From: Holophagales bacterium
GTDB taxonomy: Bacteria; Acidobacteriota; Thermoanaerobaculia; Multivoradales; JAGPDF01
Direction of reading: 5' to 3'
Assembly: GCA_016699405.1 (NCBI GenBank)
Contig: CP064972.1
Span: 4,185,501 to 4,249,500, forward strand
Length of the DNA stretch: 64,000 nt
The notes below the pieces were generated by a model that did not search any database, was not told the origin of the DNA, and worked only from the letters and a program-made list of their open reading frames with translations. The position numbers were made by a program, and so were the translations under genes. Below are positions 42,315 to 51,686 of the stretch, one piece after another. Within the stretch, counting starts at the first letter, position 1, and the number at the start of each line of letters is the position of its first letter.

Positions 42315-42929
42315 TCAGGCGAGCAGACGCTGGCCGGCCGCGCAGGCGGCGATCAACCGCGCGAGGCGGCGCGCTCGCGTGGCCGGTTGCTTGGCGCTCA
42401 CTACCCAGTAGGTCAACGTCCGCCGGTAGCTCGGCGGGGCGGCCGCGAACCAAGCCCAGGCGGCCTCGTGCCGCTGGAACTCGGCAAGCAGCGCCGGCTC
42501 GAGCTCGAGCGCCCCGGCCTGCTCGTAGGAGTAAACGCTCGACCTGCGCTCGATCCGCTGATCGAAGGCGGCTCGACCGGCCTCGGTCATCCTCCCGGCG
42601 GCGATCAACGCCTCGGCACGCGCGATATTGACCGCGCTCCAGATCGACCCGTCGCGGCGCGGCGTGAACCGGATCTGGTAGGCCTCGTCGTCGATTCGCT
42701 GCCGCACGCCGTCGATCCAACCGACACAGAGCGCCTCGTCGACCGACTCCGGCCAGGTGATGCTCGCTCTTCCCGACCCGACCTTGTAGAACCCGGCGAC
42801 GAGCTCCGGCGCGGTCGCCGCGTGCTCGACGAACCAGGCGCGCAGCGCCGCGGCATCGCGGAAGAAGCGCGGCGTCGCGCGCGCCGGCGTGCGCTTCTGC
42901 CGTCTTCCGATCGACGGTCGCTCGCTCAT
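42315..42929 (-). CDS. YdeI/OmpD-associated family protein
   Basis: 204 aa. FRDAAALRAWFVEHAATAPEL, SITWPESVDEALCVGWIDGV and RQRIDDEAYQIRFTPRRDGS match the N-terminal domain of the YdeI/OmpD-associated family. The C-terminal FQRHEAAWAWFAAAPPSYRRT is the second, related domain. The start overlaps the stop of the DUF488 gene (ATGA). Function is not established; some members have been linked to bacteriocin protection. Confidence 0.88.
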   Translation of the reverse strand: MSERPSIGRRQKRTPARATPRFFRDAAALRAWFVEHAATAPELVAGFYKVGSGRASITWPESVDEALCVGWIDGVRQRIDDEAYQIRFTPRRDGSIWSAVNIARAEALIAAGRMTEAGRAAFDQRIERRSSVYSYEQAGALELEPALLAEFQRHEAAWAWFAAAPPSYRRTLTYWVVSAKQPATRARRLARLIAACAAGQRLLA

Positions 42930-43384
42930 CGCGGAGGTCTCGTCCCCGGCCCGATCGGCTCGTCGCGCGGAGCACCCGAGCTCTCCTCTCCGTCGGCCGG
43001 CACGACGTGCGCTCCCCGCTCGGCGAGCAGAGCTCGCAGGACGCTGCGGTGACAGCGGCTCTCGTCGGCGCAGTAGCAGCCGAGCGAGAGGCTCGCGGAA
43101 TGGGAGAGCGCTGCCAGCAGGTCGAGAGCGTGCTGGGCGGCCGGCTCCTTCAGCTCGGCGCGGAAGCGGCGCAGGAACGCCTGCCACTCCGCCGGCGTCG
43201 TCGCCACCTGACCGAGCTTCATCGTCTCGGCGCTCGGCGCGAGCGTGGGAAACCAGACGTCGTACCAGTCGCCCGAAGCGAACTCCTGCTTCGGCACGCC
43301 GCGCGGCGGGCGGCGCACGGTGCCGATCCTCGTCCCTTCGCCGGCGGCGCGTGGACTTCCCAGTCGGACGATTCGCAAGGCCAT
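42926..43384 (-). CDS. DUF488 family protein
   Basis: 152 aa. The pattern WYDVWFPTLAPS and LGCYCADESRCHRSVL is the DUF488 signature; the Cys/His residues may bind metal or form a phosphatase-like site. It overlaps the YdeI-like gene downstream and is likely co-transcribed. No signal peptide is present. Confidence 0.87.
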   Translation of the reverse strand: MALRIVRLGSPRAAGEGTRIGTVRRPPRGVPKQEFASGDWYDVWFPTLAPSAETMKLGQVATTPAEWQAFLRRFRAELKEPAAQHALDLLAALSHSASLSLGCYCADESRCHRSVLRALLAERGAHVVPADGEESSGAPRDEPIGPGTRPPR

Positions 43385-43444
43385 CTCGACCTCCTCCCGG
43401 GCTCGCCGCCCGGCACGCCGTGTCGCGCGAGCGCGCCCCGGCGC

Positions 43445-43864
43445 CTACTCGAACGAATGGAGGTATTCGGCGAAGCGCTCGTTGAAGAGCGCTCCGGGCC
43501 GACAGGCGCGCAGGCGGGTCACCGCCTCTGCGCCACTCATCCCGAAACGGCAGAGGGTCAGACCGGCGACCAGCGCCGAGCGGTTGAACCCCATGCCGCA
43601 ATGCGAGAGCACCCGATGCCCGCCGCGGATCAGCGACGCGGCGAGATCGGCCACCGCATGCAGCTTCGCCAGGTTGGGCAGCTCCTCGTCGTAGATCGGG
43701 AAGTAGAGGTAGAGGATCTCGTTCGGGACCGTCGGCACGCCGTGGTCCAATCCGCCTTCGAGGTCGATGATCACGTCGATCCCTCGCTCGGCGAGCGGTG
43801 TCCAATCGCGAATGGCGGGCGAGATGAACAGCGCCCCGTCGTCGTCGACCTGGAAGAGGTGCAT
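43445..43864 (-). CDS. Dual-specificity phosphatase-like protein
   Basis: 139 aa. The P-loop is HCGMGFNRSA (H88, C89, R95), the C-x5-R motif of cysteine phosphatases, and D59 in PIYDEEL is the likely general acid. The fold is the small DSP/PTP type. The substrate may be a phosphoprotein, phosphoinositide or nucleotide. It is 60 bp upstream of the DUF488 gene on the same strand. Confidence 0.88.
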   Translation of the reverse strand: MHLFQVDDDGALFISPAIRDWTPLAERGIDVIIDLEGGLDHGVPTVPNEILYLYFPIYDEELPNLAKLHAVADLAASLIRGGHRVLSHCGMGFNRSALVAGLTLCRFGMSGAEAVTRLRACRPGALFNERFAEYLHSFE

Positions 43865-44037
43865 TGCCGGGATTCTATCCGCGACCCGTCACGAGGGGGC
43901 CAGGCTGCGGCTGTCCGCTCGCTGACCGGGGTGCGCCCCCGACCGCGCGACTCGGGACATCGCCGCCCGGCGCCGGGCGCGGACGACCCTCGCCGTCCTC
44001 GTCCCGGCCGCGCGGGCGGCGAACGATCTCCAGACCG

Positions 44038-44679
44038 TCAGATGACCCGCATCACCGTCGTGCTCAGGAAATCGGCATGCGGCGGCTTGCTGGCGACCTT
44101 CTCGCCATACGCCCGCCACTTCGGGTCCGCCGCCAGGGTCGACCAGTGCTTGGCCCACTCCGTGAAGTTCCGGTAGTAGGCCATCGTCGCCGTGACGCCG
44201 TGCGGGTCACTCGCCCCCGAGCGCAGCATCCGCACCTTGGCGCCCAGCCCTTCGCTGATCGCCTTGCCTTCGCGCATCCACCCATGCACCTCCGACTCCT
44301 TGCCGTGATGGACCCGGTAGGTCCCCAGGGCCACGACGCCGTACGAACCGATCGCGTCGCCGGGCAGCTCGAACCCCGGGATCTCCCAGTAGTCCACGGC
44401 GCCAGCCGGGACGAGCGCCTGCGCGCCGCGACCGCGCTCGACGAAGGCCTGGGCGTCGCGGTGCGCATAGGCCGCGTCCAGAGCGCCACCGTAGGTTGCA
44501 GCGCTCTCGAATTCCAGCACGAGGCTGAGCGTGTTCTGGACCCCGCCGAGGACCAGCGTGCTTACGTGACCCCGTGCACCGAAGCCCTTCATCATCTCGA
44601 GCGCTTCCTTCAGGAGCGCCTCGGCATCGCCTTCCTTTCCCTGCACGGGCAAGTAGCTCGAAACCGCCAGAACCGCCAT
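44038..44679 (-). CDS. Protein with two ABM-like (dimeric alpha-beta barrel) repeats
   Basis: 213 aa. Two halves (about 1-100 and 110-213) show the same order of strand-helix-strand-strand-helix; compare VSSYLPVQGKEGDAEALLKE with GTYRVHHGKESEVHGWMREG. This is the ferredoxin-like fold of antibiotic-monooxygenase-type (ABM) proteins, here fused as a tandem pair that could form the barrel in one chain. No catalytic residues can be named. It is 214 bp downstream of the TonB-receptor gene on the same strand. Confidence 0.65.
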   Translation of the reverse strand: MAVLAVSSYLPVQGKEGDAEALLKEALEMMKGFGARGHVSTLVLGGVQNTLSLVLEFESAATYGGALDAAYAHRDAQAFVERGRGAQALVPAGAVDYWEIPGFELPGDAIGSYGVVALGTYRVHHGKESEVHGWMREGKAISEGLGAKVRMLRSGASDPHGVTATMAYYRNFTEWAKHWSTLAADPKWRAYGEKVASKPPHADFLSTTVMRVI

Positions 44680-44893
44680 CGCCTTCTCCTTTCGATGCTG
44701 TTGTCTGCCAACGACCGTGCCGGCGCGACGGGCGCTCGAGCGAGCCCCGGCTCGTCAGCCGGACTTTCGTGTCACGACGAATTCACCCGGCCCGGAGCGG
44801 AGGGGGCGGCCCCCGGGGTCGGGCGCTCTCGAGCCGCCACCCGCGGCGTTCGTCCGGTACGCTCTCGCCGTTTGCCATGTCGGTGCCCGCGAC

Positions 44894-47722
44894 TCAGAAC
44901 CGGCGCGTCAGCTCGACGCCGAACATCCGGGGCGGACCGTAGGTCGCGGTGCCGAAGCCCAGCGAGAGCACCTGCGCCGTCGTCCCGACCTTGTAGACCC
45001 GGTCGCCGACGTTGTCGACGAAGAGTCCGACTCCCCATCGGCTGCCGCGGATGTTCGACCAGCTCGCCCGCAGGTTGAGGATCGAATACGGATCCTGCGA
45101 GTACGCCTGCAGCGCGCCGGGGCCAAGGATCTGCAGCTCGCGGTGGGCATCGCTCTGGAAGTAGACGCGCGTCTGGCCGTAGAGCGTGGCGGAAAGGTCC
45201 AGCTTCCCCAGCGCGAACGCGAGCGGCACGCGGTAGACGAGCGTCAGGTGACCCTGGTGCGGAGGCATCCCGACCGCGGGGTTATTCCGCAGGTCGAGGA
45301 AGCAGTAGCCGGCCGGGGAGGTCGGGACGCAGATCGCGTCGCCGGCCTGGGCGACGTTGGCCGGATCCTGTCCGGTCCACCGTGTGTAGAAGAAGTCGTT
45401 GTAGTTGTAAGCCAGGCGCAACTCCCACGACGACGACGGAACGAACGTCACGCTCGTCTCGAAGCCCCGGTGGGTCGCCGCGGCGATGTTGGCCGTGTAG
45501 AAGAAGCCGACGTTGTTGAACGTCCCCGAGAAGTTCTCCTGGATGTCGCGAAACGCGTAGTGGTAGACGTCGGCGTTGATCCGCCCGGCGCCCTTCGCCA
45601 GGGTGAAATCCCACTTGACGCCGAGCTCCGTGGCGAACACCTTCTCCGGTCCGTACGTCGGGGCGAAGTTCGGGAGCGCGCTCGCGGGGTCGCCGCCAGC
45701 CTGGCCCGAGTCGTAGACGTTGACGCCGCCGGGCACATAGGCGCGCGAGAACGACAGATAGGTCATCAACTTGTCGCTCAGCTCCTCGCTGAGGGCGAGA
45801 TGCACGTTCGGGCCGCTCGACTTCGTCCTCACGACGCTCGTCGAGGGGCCGGGGGAGAACACCCCGGTGAGGCTGTCGGTGACCGCGGGACGCGAGGCGA
45901 AGGTCGTCCGCGTCCAGGAGAACCTGTACCCGGCGGTGAGCTTGAGACCGCGGATCCACCGCGCGAGATCCGTCGTCGCCTGCGCGTAGATCGCCGTCTC
46001 GCCGCCGCTCCCTCCGGCGGAAAATCCCAGGGCCGAGTTGTAGCCGAGGTTTTCGTTGAAGACGCCGCCGAAGATCTGGTAGACGTTGCCCGTTCCCAGG
46101 GTCGTCGCCGGCTGCCGCGAGTGGTTGTAGAAGAGCCCGAAGGTACCGACGATCAACCCGTCGTGAGCGTCGACGTGCAGTTGGAGCTCGTTGTTGAAGG
46201 TGTCGGCACGCGGTCCGAGCCGGGCGACGACGTGGCGCCCGCTCTGGTTGTTCGACCCGAGGCCGCTGAGGGTCGACGCACCGCCCTGCTCGGCCAGGCC
46301 CCCGATGCCGTCGGCGGGACTGCTCGCGACATCCGCCGCCGACTCGAAGGAGAAGATGTTCTTCAGCCGGAGCGCGAGAGGTCCACGGTCGGTCAGATCG
46401 ACTTCGGCAACGTCGACGACATTGAAGTTGCGCAGCCGCAGTCGTGCCGGATTGCCGTTGACGGGGGTCGGCTCGAAGCGCACCGCGCGTCCCCCTGCCG
46501 ACACCCGCGCGTACTCGGCCAGCAAGGCCGTCCGGATCGCGACCAGGTGGTTGTAGCGCGAGGTCACGCAGGCGCTGACGCTGCTCTCGAGCCCGAGCGC
46601 GACGGCATTGGTGCAGACCGCACCGAAGACCGCCGAGGCGGCCTCGGCCGGCAGGTTGTAGAGCCCACCGGCGGCACCCGGGTACACCCCGCTCAGGATC
46701 TGGTTCGTCGCCGACTGATCGAGATCGACGTAGGTCGCCACGACGTAGTTCTCGAATCTCCCGACCTTGGCCGTCGCCCCCAGACGGAAGGTCCGATTCG
46801 CCTGCTCGTCGAACCGCAAGCGCGAGCCGATCGCCTCCGTGTAGCCGTCGACGTGATGGAAGCTCGCCGCGACCCGGACGGCCAGCCGGTCCTTGAGCAG
46901 CGGCACGTTGATCCCGCCGCTGAGCTGGGTTCGCCCGAAGTTGCCGACCCGGAGCTCGACGAATTCGCCATAGCGGGTCAGGTCGGGGTGGACCGGCCGA
47001 ATCAGGATGGCGCCGGAGGCGCTCGACCTGCCGAAGAGCGTCCCTTGCGGGCCGTTGAGCACCTGGACGGATTCGATGTCCGTGAAGGGGATCGACGCGT
47101 TGCCGGAGCAACAAGGGGACTCCGAGAAGTAGGTAGCCTGACCGGCCGAGAGGCCCCGGATCGAGTAGGAGTTGGTCAGGGTGTTGAAGTAGGGATGAAT
47201 CGTCAGCGAAGGCACGGCGTAGGTGAGGTCGCTGACCCTTTCGATCCCTTGTTGCTTGAGCTGCTCGGTGTCGAGGAGGCTGACGGTGATCGGGACCTTC
47301 TGCGCGTTCTCCTCGATCATCCGCGCCGTCACCAGGATCTCCGGCGCGGTGAAGACCGCCTGCGGCGCCGTCTCGTCGACCGGCGACGACGAGGCCACCG
47401 CGGGGCTCGGCACGGCGACGGCGGCCTCCGTCTCTGGACGCGGGGAGACGTCGACCGCGGCGGGCATGCCATCCGCGCTGTCCGGGGAGCTCGACGCGGA
47501 GACCGTTGCGGGGGCGCACGAGCCCGTCGACGCGGAGTCGCGTTCGTCTCCACCTGCGGCGGGCGACCGGACCAGGAGGAGCGCCATCGCCAGGACTCCG
47601 ACGACCGACAGAGCCCGCCGACGACCCGGCTCGTCACCGACGCGGTGCCCCGGATCGTCTCCCTTCGTGCCACCGGAATCCGACGTGGAGCTCTCGACGG
47701 ACCGCGCGCACTCTCCCCACAT
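44894..47722 (-). CDS. TonB-dependent outer-membrane receptor
   Basis: 942 aa from ATG 47722, which has a strong GAGGAGGT six bases upstream. A hydrophobic signal segment (ALSVVGVLAMALLLVRSPAA, about 39-58) is followed by a Ser/Pro/Ala linker, then a TonB box (PEILVTAR). The plug follows with VPITVSLLDTEQLKQQGI, NGPQGTLFGRSSASGAI and VELRVGNFGRTQLSGG, and a 22-stranded barrel runs to a terminal Phe (GVELTRRF). It should import a siderophore, cobalamin or carbohydrate with energy from TonB. The plug shows GRSSASGAI where many have GRNATGGAI. No regulator or ABC importer lies next to it, so the ligand is unknown. Confidence 0.92.
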   Translation of the reverse strand: MWGECARSVESSTSDSGGTKGDDPGHRVGDEPGRRRALSVVGVLAMALLLVRSPAAGGDERDSASTGSCAPATVSASSSPDSADGMPAAVDVSPRPETEAAVAVPSPAVASSSPVDETAPQAVFTAPEILVTARMIEENAQKVPITVSLLDTEQLKQQGIERVSDLTYAVPSLTIHPYFNTLTNSYSIRGLSAGQATYFSESPCCSGNASIPFTDIESVQVLNGPQGTLFGRSSASGAILIRPVHPDLTRYGEFVELRVGNFGRTQLSGGINVPLLKDRLAVRVAASFHHVDGYTEAIGSRLRFDEQANRTFRLGATAKVGRFENYVVATYVDLDQSATNQILSGVYPGAAGGLYNLPAEAASAVFGAVCTNAVALGLESSVSACVTSRYNHLVAIRTALLAEYARVSAGGRAVRFEPTPVNGNPARLRLRNFNVVDVAEVDLTDRGPLALRLKNIFSFESAADVASSPADGIGGLAEQGGASTLSGLGSNNQSGRHVVARLGPRADTFNNELQLHVDAHDGLIVGTFGLFYNHSRQPATTLGTGNVYQIFGGVFNENLGYNSALGFSAGGSGGETAIYAQATTDLARWIRGLKLTAGYRFSWTRTTFASRPAVTDSLTGVFSPGPSTSVVRTKSSGPNVHLALSEELSDKLMTYLSFSRAYVPGGVNVYDSGQAGGDPASALPNFAPTYGPEKVFATELGVKWDFTLAKGAGRINADVYHYAFRDIQENFSGTFNNVGFFYTANIAAATHRGFETSVTFVPSSSWELRLAYNYNDFFYTRWTGQDPANVAQAGDAICVPTSPAGYCFLDLRNNPAVGMPPHQGHLTLVYRVPLAFALGKLDLSATLYGQTRVYFQSDAHRELQILGPGALQAYSQDPYSILNLRASWSNIRGSRWGVGLFVDNVGDRVYKVGTTAQVLSLGFGTATYGPPRMFGVELTRRF

Positions 47723-48031
47723 CTCGACACCTCCTCGAGCCAAGCTGCAGCCGTTCCCTGGAGACAACTCTTCCGAGAAGTAAGTTCCCGCAGGATGGCT
47801 CGGCGTGACAGAGATCGACGCTTTCGCCAGCAATCGACGAGCACGGCGAGCGGACGGCAGGGCCTTCGATCGAGGCAAGGAGACCGCGACGCGCGTGGGC
47901 CGCCGCACCGGCAGCGGATCGACCTCGCGCGGCGATCGAGCGAAGCCGACGAGGCCGTCGGCCCGGCGCCAGCGCCGGTCACCGAGTCGATCGGTGCCCG
48001 GAGCAGGACGAGGGCCGCGAGCCGCGAAAGG
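47723..48031. other. Intergenic region upstream of the TonB receptor
   Basis: 309 bp. It should hold the receptor promoter and leader, but no clear sigma-70 boxes, Fur-like palindrome or riboswitch structure was found by eye. I see no gene in it on either strand. Confidence 0.5.
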
Positions 48032-48235
48032 TCAGGTCGAGAACGAGAAGAGCACGCCGTCGTCGGTCGACGTCTCGCGCAGCGAGGCACCGGCGTGCTC
48101 CGGGAGCACGGCGCGCCAGAAACGCAGCGCGGGGGCGTTTTCGTGCAGAGCGAAGGGCTCGCCGAGCGGGAAGCGGACCCCTGGCATCCTGATCGGGAAC
48201 GGTGATACCCCGGCGACGGTGGCGCCGCGCCGCAC
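48032..48235 (-). CDS. Short reading frame, unknown, possibly a gene remnant
   Basis: 67 aa from GTG 48235. The frame is open further upstream to a TAG at 48335-48337 without an ATG, and this extension also reads like protein (IEQCETPHFDQPVRRG). The body has FPIRMPGVRFPLGEPFALH and LRFWRAVLPEHAG, which looks like part of a real domain, but I do not recognise it. It follows the large SPFH gene by 126 bp on the same strand. It may be the last part of a decayed gene. Confidence 0.35.
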   Translation of the reverse strand: MRRGATVAGVSPFPIRMPGVRFPLGEPFALHENAPALRFWRAVLPEHAGASLRETSTDDGVLFSFST

Positions 48236-48360
48236 CGGCTGGTCGAAGTGCGGTGTTTCGCACTGCTCGATCAGCCGGTCGCGCGCACCGGGCGTGGTCG
48301 TGTCGTCGTGCAGACCGAGGATGGCCCTCAGCTGCTAGCTCCAGCAGGCGGTCGGCCGGC

Positions 48361-50379
48361 TCAAGCCCCCTTCGTCGCGCCCGCCTCGGGCGCGGCGGGC
48401 GGTGCGGTCCGGCCACGCTCGAGACCACCGAGGAACTTCATCAACTGCGCCCCGACGCCGTTGGCGAGACCTCCGCCTTCGCCGCCGACGATGAGGATCT
48501 CCGGCACGAAGCGATTCGCCCCTTCGGCGAGCTTGCTCACCACGTTGACCACCGTGGTTCCCACCTCGCCCACCGCGTCGCGCTGGGCCTTGAGTCCGGC
48601 GGCGAGCGCGAGGCCGCGGGCCTCGGTCTCGACGGCGCGGGCGCGACCGACCTGGGTCAGGTAGCTCGCCTCGCCTTCCGCCTCGCGGATCCGCGCCTTC
48701 GCCCGGTTCTCGTTGATGCCGATCGAGACCTGCGCCGCCGCGAGCTCCTTCTGCATGTCGGCCGTGCCGGTCGCCGCCTCCATGGCGATGCGCTGCTCCT
48801 CGGCCTCGCGGCGCTTCTGGAAGGTGGCGATCTCCTGGTTGGCGATCTCGCGCTGCTGCAACACGGCGACGAGGTTCGGCGGCAGGACGATGTCCTGGAT
48901 GTAGGCGCCCGGCGTTTCGACGTCGTAGCTCCGGAGGTGCCCGGTGATGTACTCCTGGGCCTCGCTCTGCACGGTGCTACGCGCCTGGATGAACCGCACC
49001 GCGGCCATGCCCTGCAGCTTGTCGCGGAAGTAGTTGCCCACCGCTGCCTGCAGCACCTCGTTGATGAGATTCGTCATCGACCCGACGCGCGAGATGACGC
49101 GCGGGGCCATCACGTCCGAAACGTGGATCTGCACCTGCAGGTCGATGCTGAACTCGAACCCTTCCTGGCTCTTCGCACCGATCGTCGACAGGCCGCTGTC
49201 GAGGTTGTGCGCCTGGCTGTTCGCCGCGCCCCAGTTGAGCGTCAGGATGAAGGTCGGCACCATGACGACCTCGTAGACGTGCGGGTTCAGCGGGTACTTG
49301 CCGGTGCGCAGCGGCTCCTGCCAGAGCCCGCGATGCCCGGGCCGCACCAGCGAGCCGTGCTTGAACTCCGAGCCCGAGGTGTCCTCGGTCGGCAGGCCGA
49401 CGTACGACTTGACGACCGCGACCTCACCCTGCTTGACCGTCTGCATCGGCACCGTCTCCACCTTCACCAGGAAGGGGTTCAGGTTGTAGGCACCGGGCAG
49501 GAGCGGGTCGTGCTGTCGCCCGATACGACCACCGGCGTCGAGGAAGGCCTGGAAGTCCTGGTAGTTGTTGTGTAGCGCGTTCTTGCTGCCGAGCACCAGC
49601 TCGATGAGCTGCTGGTCGGCGCGGCGGATCTCCTCCGCCGAGCTGCCGGGAGGGGACTTCCGCTCTTCCTCCTCGATGTCGTCGAAGCCGCCGAGCCGAC
49701 TGGCGATCTGCCCCGGCTCGACGGGTGGCCCGTCCAGAGCGGTGACGACGCCGATCATGTCGACGCCGTTCTCCGCCGCACCGATGCGGGTGACCATGAG
49801 GTCGGAGCGCTCCAGGTTCCAGGCCGCGCAGGTCAGGCTGCCCTTGAGCGTCTTGCGCAGCAGCTCCTTGTCGATCGGCTCGCCGTAGACACGGTCCGCC
49901 GTGATGACGAGAAATCCGATGGGATGGATCGGCGCCACCGTACCGCCGGGAAGGACCGGCCGTTGCGTGCCCTTCTGGCCACCGCCGCGGACGAAGGCGC
50001 GCAGGTCGGCGAAGTTGCCGAACTCGCGCTTGTACTGGACGCTCTTGGCGCCCGTCGGCGGTGCCGCACCCACCTGGGCGATGACCACCCCGATCTGGCC
50101 GGCGGGCACCTGCGGCAGCGGGTACTTGACCACGCTGTACAACGGCCAGAACTTGAACCGGAGACCGGGCATGAGCAGATCGGCCTGGTAGCCCGCCTCG
50201 CCGTCGAAAGCGATGACGTTCTCGTTGCCGAGCCGCGACAGGCTCCACTTCTTGATCACCAGGCCGATCTCCGTCGGCCCGATGCGGTGCGTCGATACCA
50301 AGAGGACGAGGGCGAGGATGACCAGCACGGCGGGCAGCCAGGCATAGCCGACGAGCAGGCTGAGGAGAGTGGAGGACAT
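48361..50379 (-). CDS. Large SPFH/band 7 (flotillin-like) protein
   Basis: 672 aa from ATG 50379. An N-terminal TM helix (~5-27: LPAVLVILALVLLVS) precedes a band 7 region that begins IGPTEIGLVIKKWSLSRLG. A second band 7-like part lies at ~390-470 (VVMVPTFILTLNWGAA, FEFSIDLQVQIHVSDVMAPRVIS). The coiled region has AEEQRIAMEAATGTADMQKE, KARIREAEGEASYLTQVG and a GAQLMKFLGGLERG tail. It is about twice the length of the SPFH protein at 23771 and resembles large flotillin-like scaffold proteins. GGAG lies 11 bases before the ATG. Confidence 0.85.
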   Translation of the reverse strand: MSSTLLSLLVGYAWLPAVLVILALVLLVSTHRIGPTEIGLVIKKWSLSRLGNENVIAFDGEAGYQADLLMPGLRFKFWPLYSVVKYPLPQVPAGQIGVVIAQVGAAPPTGAKSVQYKREFGNFADLRAFVRGGGQKGTQRPVLPGGTVAPIHPIGFLVITADRVYGEPIDKELLRKTLKGSLTCAAWNLERSDLMVTRIGAAENGVDMIGVVTALDGPPVEPGQIASRLGGFDDIEEEERKSPPGSSAEEIRRADQQLIELVLGSKNALHNNYQDFQAFLDAGGRIGRQHDPLLPGAYNLNPFLVKVETVPMQTVKQGEVAVVKSYVGLPTEDTSGSEFKHGSLVRPGHRGLWQEPLRTGKYPLNPHVYEVVMVPTFILTLNWGAANSQAHNLDSGLSTIGAKSQEGFEFSIDLQVQIHVSDVMAPRVISRVGSMTNLINEVLQAAVGNYFRDKLQGMAAVRFIQARSTVQSEAQEYITGHLRSYDVETPGAYIQDIVLPPNLVAVLQQREIANQEIATFQKRREAEEQRIAMEAATGTADMQKELAAAQVSIGINENRAKARIREAEGEASYLTQVGRARAVETEARGLALAAGLKAQRDAVGEVGTTVVNVVSKLAEGANRFVPEILIVGGEGGGLANGVGAQLMKFLGGLERGRTAPPAAPEAGATKGA

Positions 50380-50640
50380 GGTCTGTGGGGCTCCTGTCGC
50401 AGCGCTTTCGGAGCGCATCGCGCGTCGACCGGTCGGCCGCTCCGAGGCTCGAGGGGTCGGAAGGCTCCTCGATCTTCTCACGTGGCCGCCCCCAGGGCCC
50501 CCGCGTTCGATGCGGCCCACCACCCGGTTCCGACCCGCCCGCCGGTGCCCCGCCACTGCAGCGGGAGCGCGCTCCCCCCGGGCGGAGCCAGCCCACCCCG
50601 CCGCCACGTCACCGCGGGCGGCGCGGGATCCGGCGGCGGC

Positions 50641-51012
50641 TCAGCGGTGCTGGTCGACGAGGATCGGATTGCCGTCCGGGTCGACCGCGACGAAGCTCGC
50701 CGGGCCGGTCGTCGACTCGTCGGCCTCGCTGACCAGCATCACCCCCTGGGCCTTGAGCTGACGCTGCAGCTCCCGCACGTCGGTGAACGCGTCGACCGGC
50801 GCAGCGTTCTGGTCCCACCCGGGATTGAAGGTCAGGATGTTCTTCTCGAACATCCCCTGGAAGAGCCCGAGGACGTGACGGCCGTTCCTGAGAACGAGCC
50901 AGTTCCTTTCCTGATTTCCACCGGCCACGGTGAAGCCGAGCTTCTCGTAGAAGGCCCGGGAGGCGGCGATGTCCTTCACCGCCAGACTCACCGAAAACGC
51001 GCCGAGATCCAT
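50641..51012 (-). CDS. VOC-superfamily (glyoxalase-like) protein
   Basis: 123 aa from ATG 51012, with AGGGG six bases before. LAVKDIAASRAFYEKLGFTVAGG and SFVAVDPDGNPILVDQHR are the VOC half-motifs, with the C-terminal metal-ligand region DPDGNPI. It should act on a small substrate with a divalent metal, or bind a drug; the substrate cannot be named. An ATG 48 bases upstream is in frame but lacks a ribosome site. Confidence 0.88.
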   Translation of the reverse strand: MDLGAFSVSLAVKDIAASRAFYEKLGFTVAGGNQERNWLVLRNGRHVLGLFQGMFEKNILTFNPGWDQNAAPVDAFTDVRELQRQLKAQGVMLVSEADESTTGPASFVAVDPDGNPILVDQHR

Positions 51013-51156
51013 GAGCTGCCCCCTTGTCGTTGGTTGCTCTTGCACCGGGCCCGAGAGCACGTGGACGCTCCGAACCGGCGTCCGTTGGTGTCGCGAGCGG
51101 TCGACGGACGTTCGCGAGCTAGGCGAACCAGCCGCTCGCCGCCACGCCGTTGGCGT

Positions 51157-51570
51157 TCACTTCACCTCGGTCGTCGGGGCCTTGCCTCGCTCGGCGACCA
51201 GCACGACCGCCGTCTTCGCGACGACACTCCCCTCGTTGATCACGTCGTGCACGCGGCCCGGCAGGACGTGGTAGACCTCCCCGGCCGTGAGCTTCGCCGT
51301 CGGGCTCCCCTCGCTGACGAGCGTGATCGCCCCCTCGACGACGAAGCCGAAGAGCTCGCCGGCGTGGGTGTGCCGGCCCTCCGAGCTCCCCGGAGGCAAC
51401 TCGACGAGCGCCATGATCGCGTCGCGATCGGGCAGGCTCGTCGCCTCCTTGAGGACGATCTGTTTCTTCACCGCCGGAGCCTGCTCCCCGCGCGCCCGCT
51501 CGCCAGCGAGCAGACCGATCACGACGAGCGACAGGATCGTCGCGACTCGACTCGTTGCTCTCGATCTCAT
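51157..51570 (-). CDS. Exported cupin-domain protein
   Basis: 137 aa from ATG 51570, preceded by GGAGGAGAG. The N-terminal segment (ATSRVATILSLVVIGLLAGE) is a signal peptide or anchor. A single cupin fold follows: PGSSEGRHTHAGELFGFVVEG (motif 1, with HTH and E) and PGRVHDVINEG (motif 2, with H). These residues usually bind metal. It is likely periplasmic. It sits between the VOC gene and the DUF3592 gene on the same strand. Confidence 0.87.
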   Translation of the reverse strand: MRSRATSRVATILSLVVIGLLAGERARGEQAPAVKKQIVLKEATSLPDRDAIMALVELPPGSSEGRHTHAGELFGFVVEGAITLVSEGSPTAKLTAGEVYHVLPGRVHDVINEGSVVAKTAVVLVAERGKAPTTEVK

Positions 51571-51686
51571 CTCTCCTCCTTGCGGCACGCCCTGGCGGGC
51601 GAGCCCATTCCGGCCTCTCGCAAGTCCGACATCGCCGGACCTCTGGCGGATGATCGGCGGACTCTAGCGCGTCCCGGCGTCGCGGG

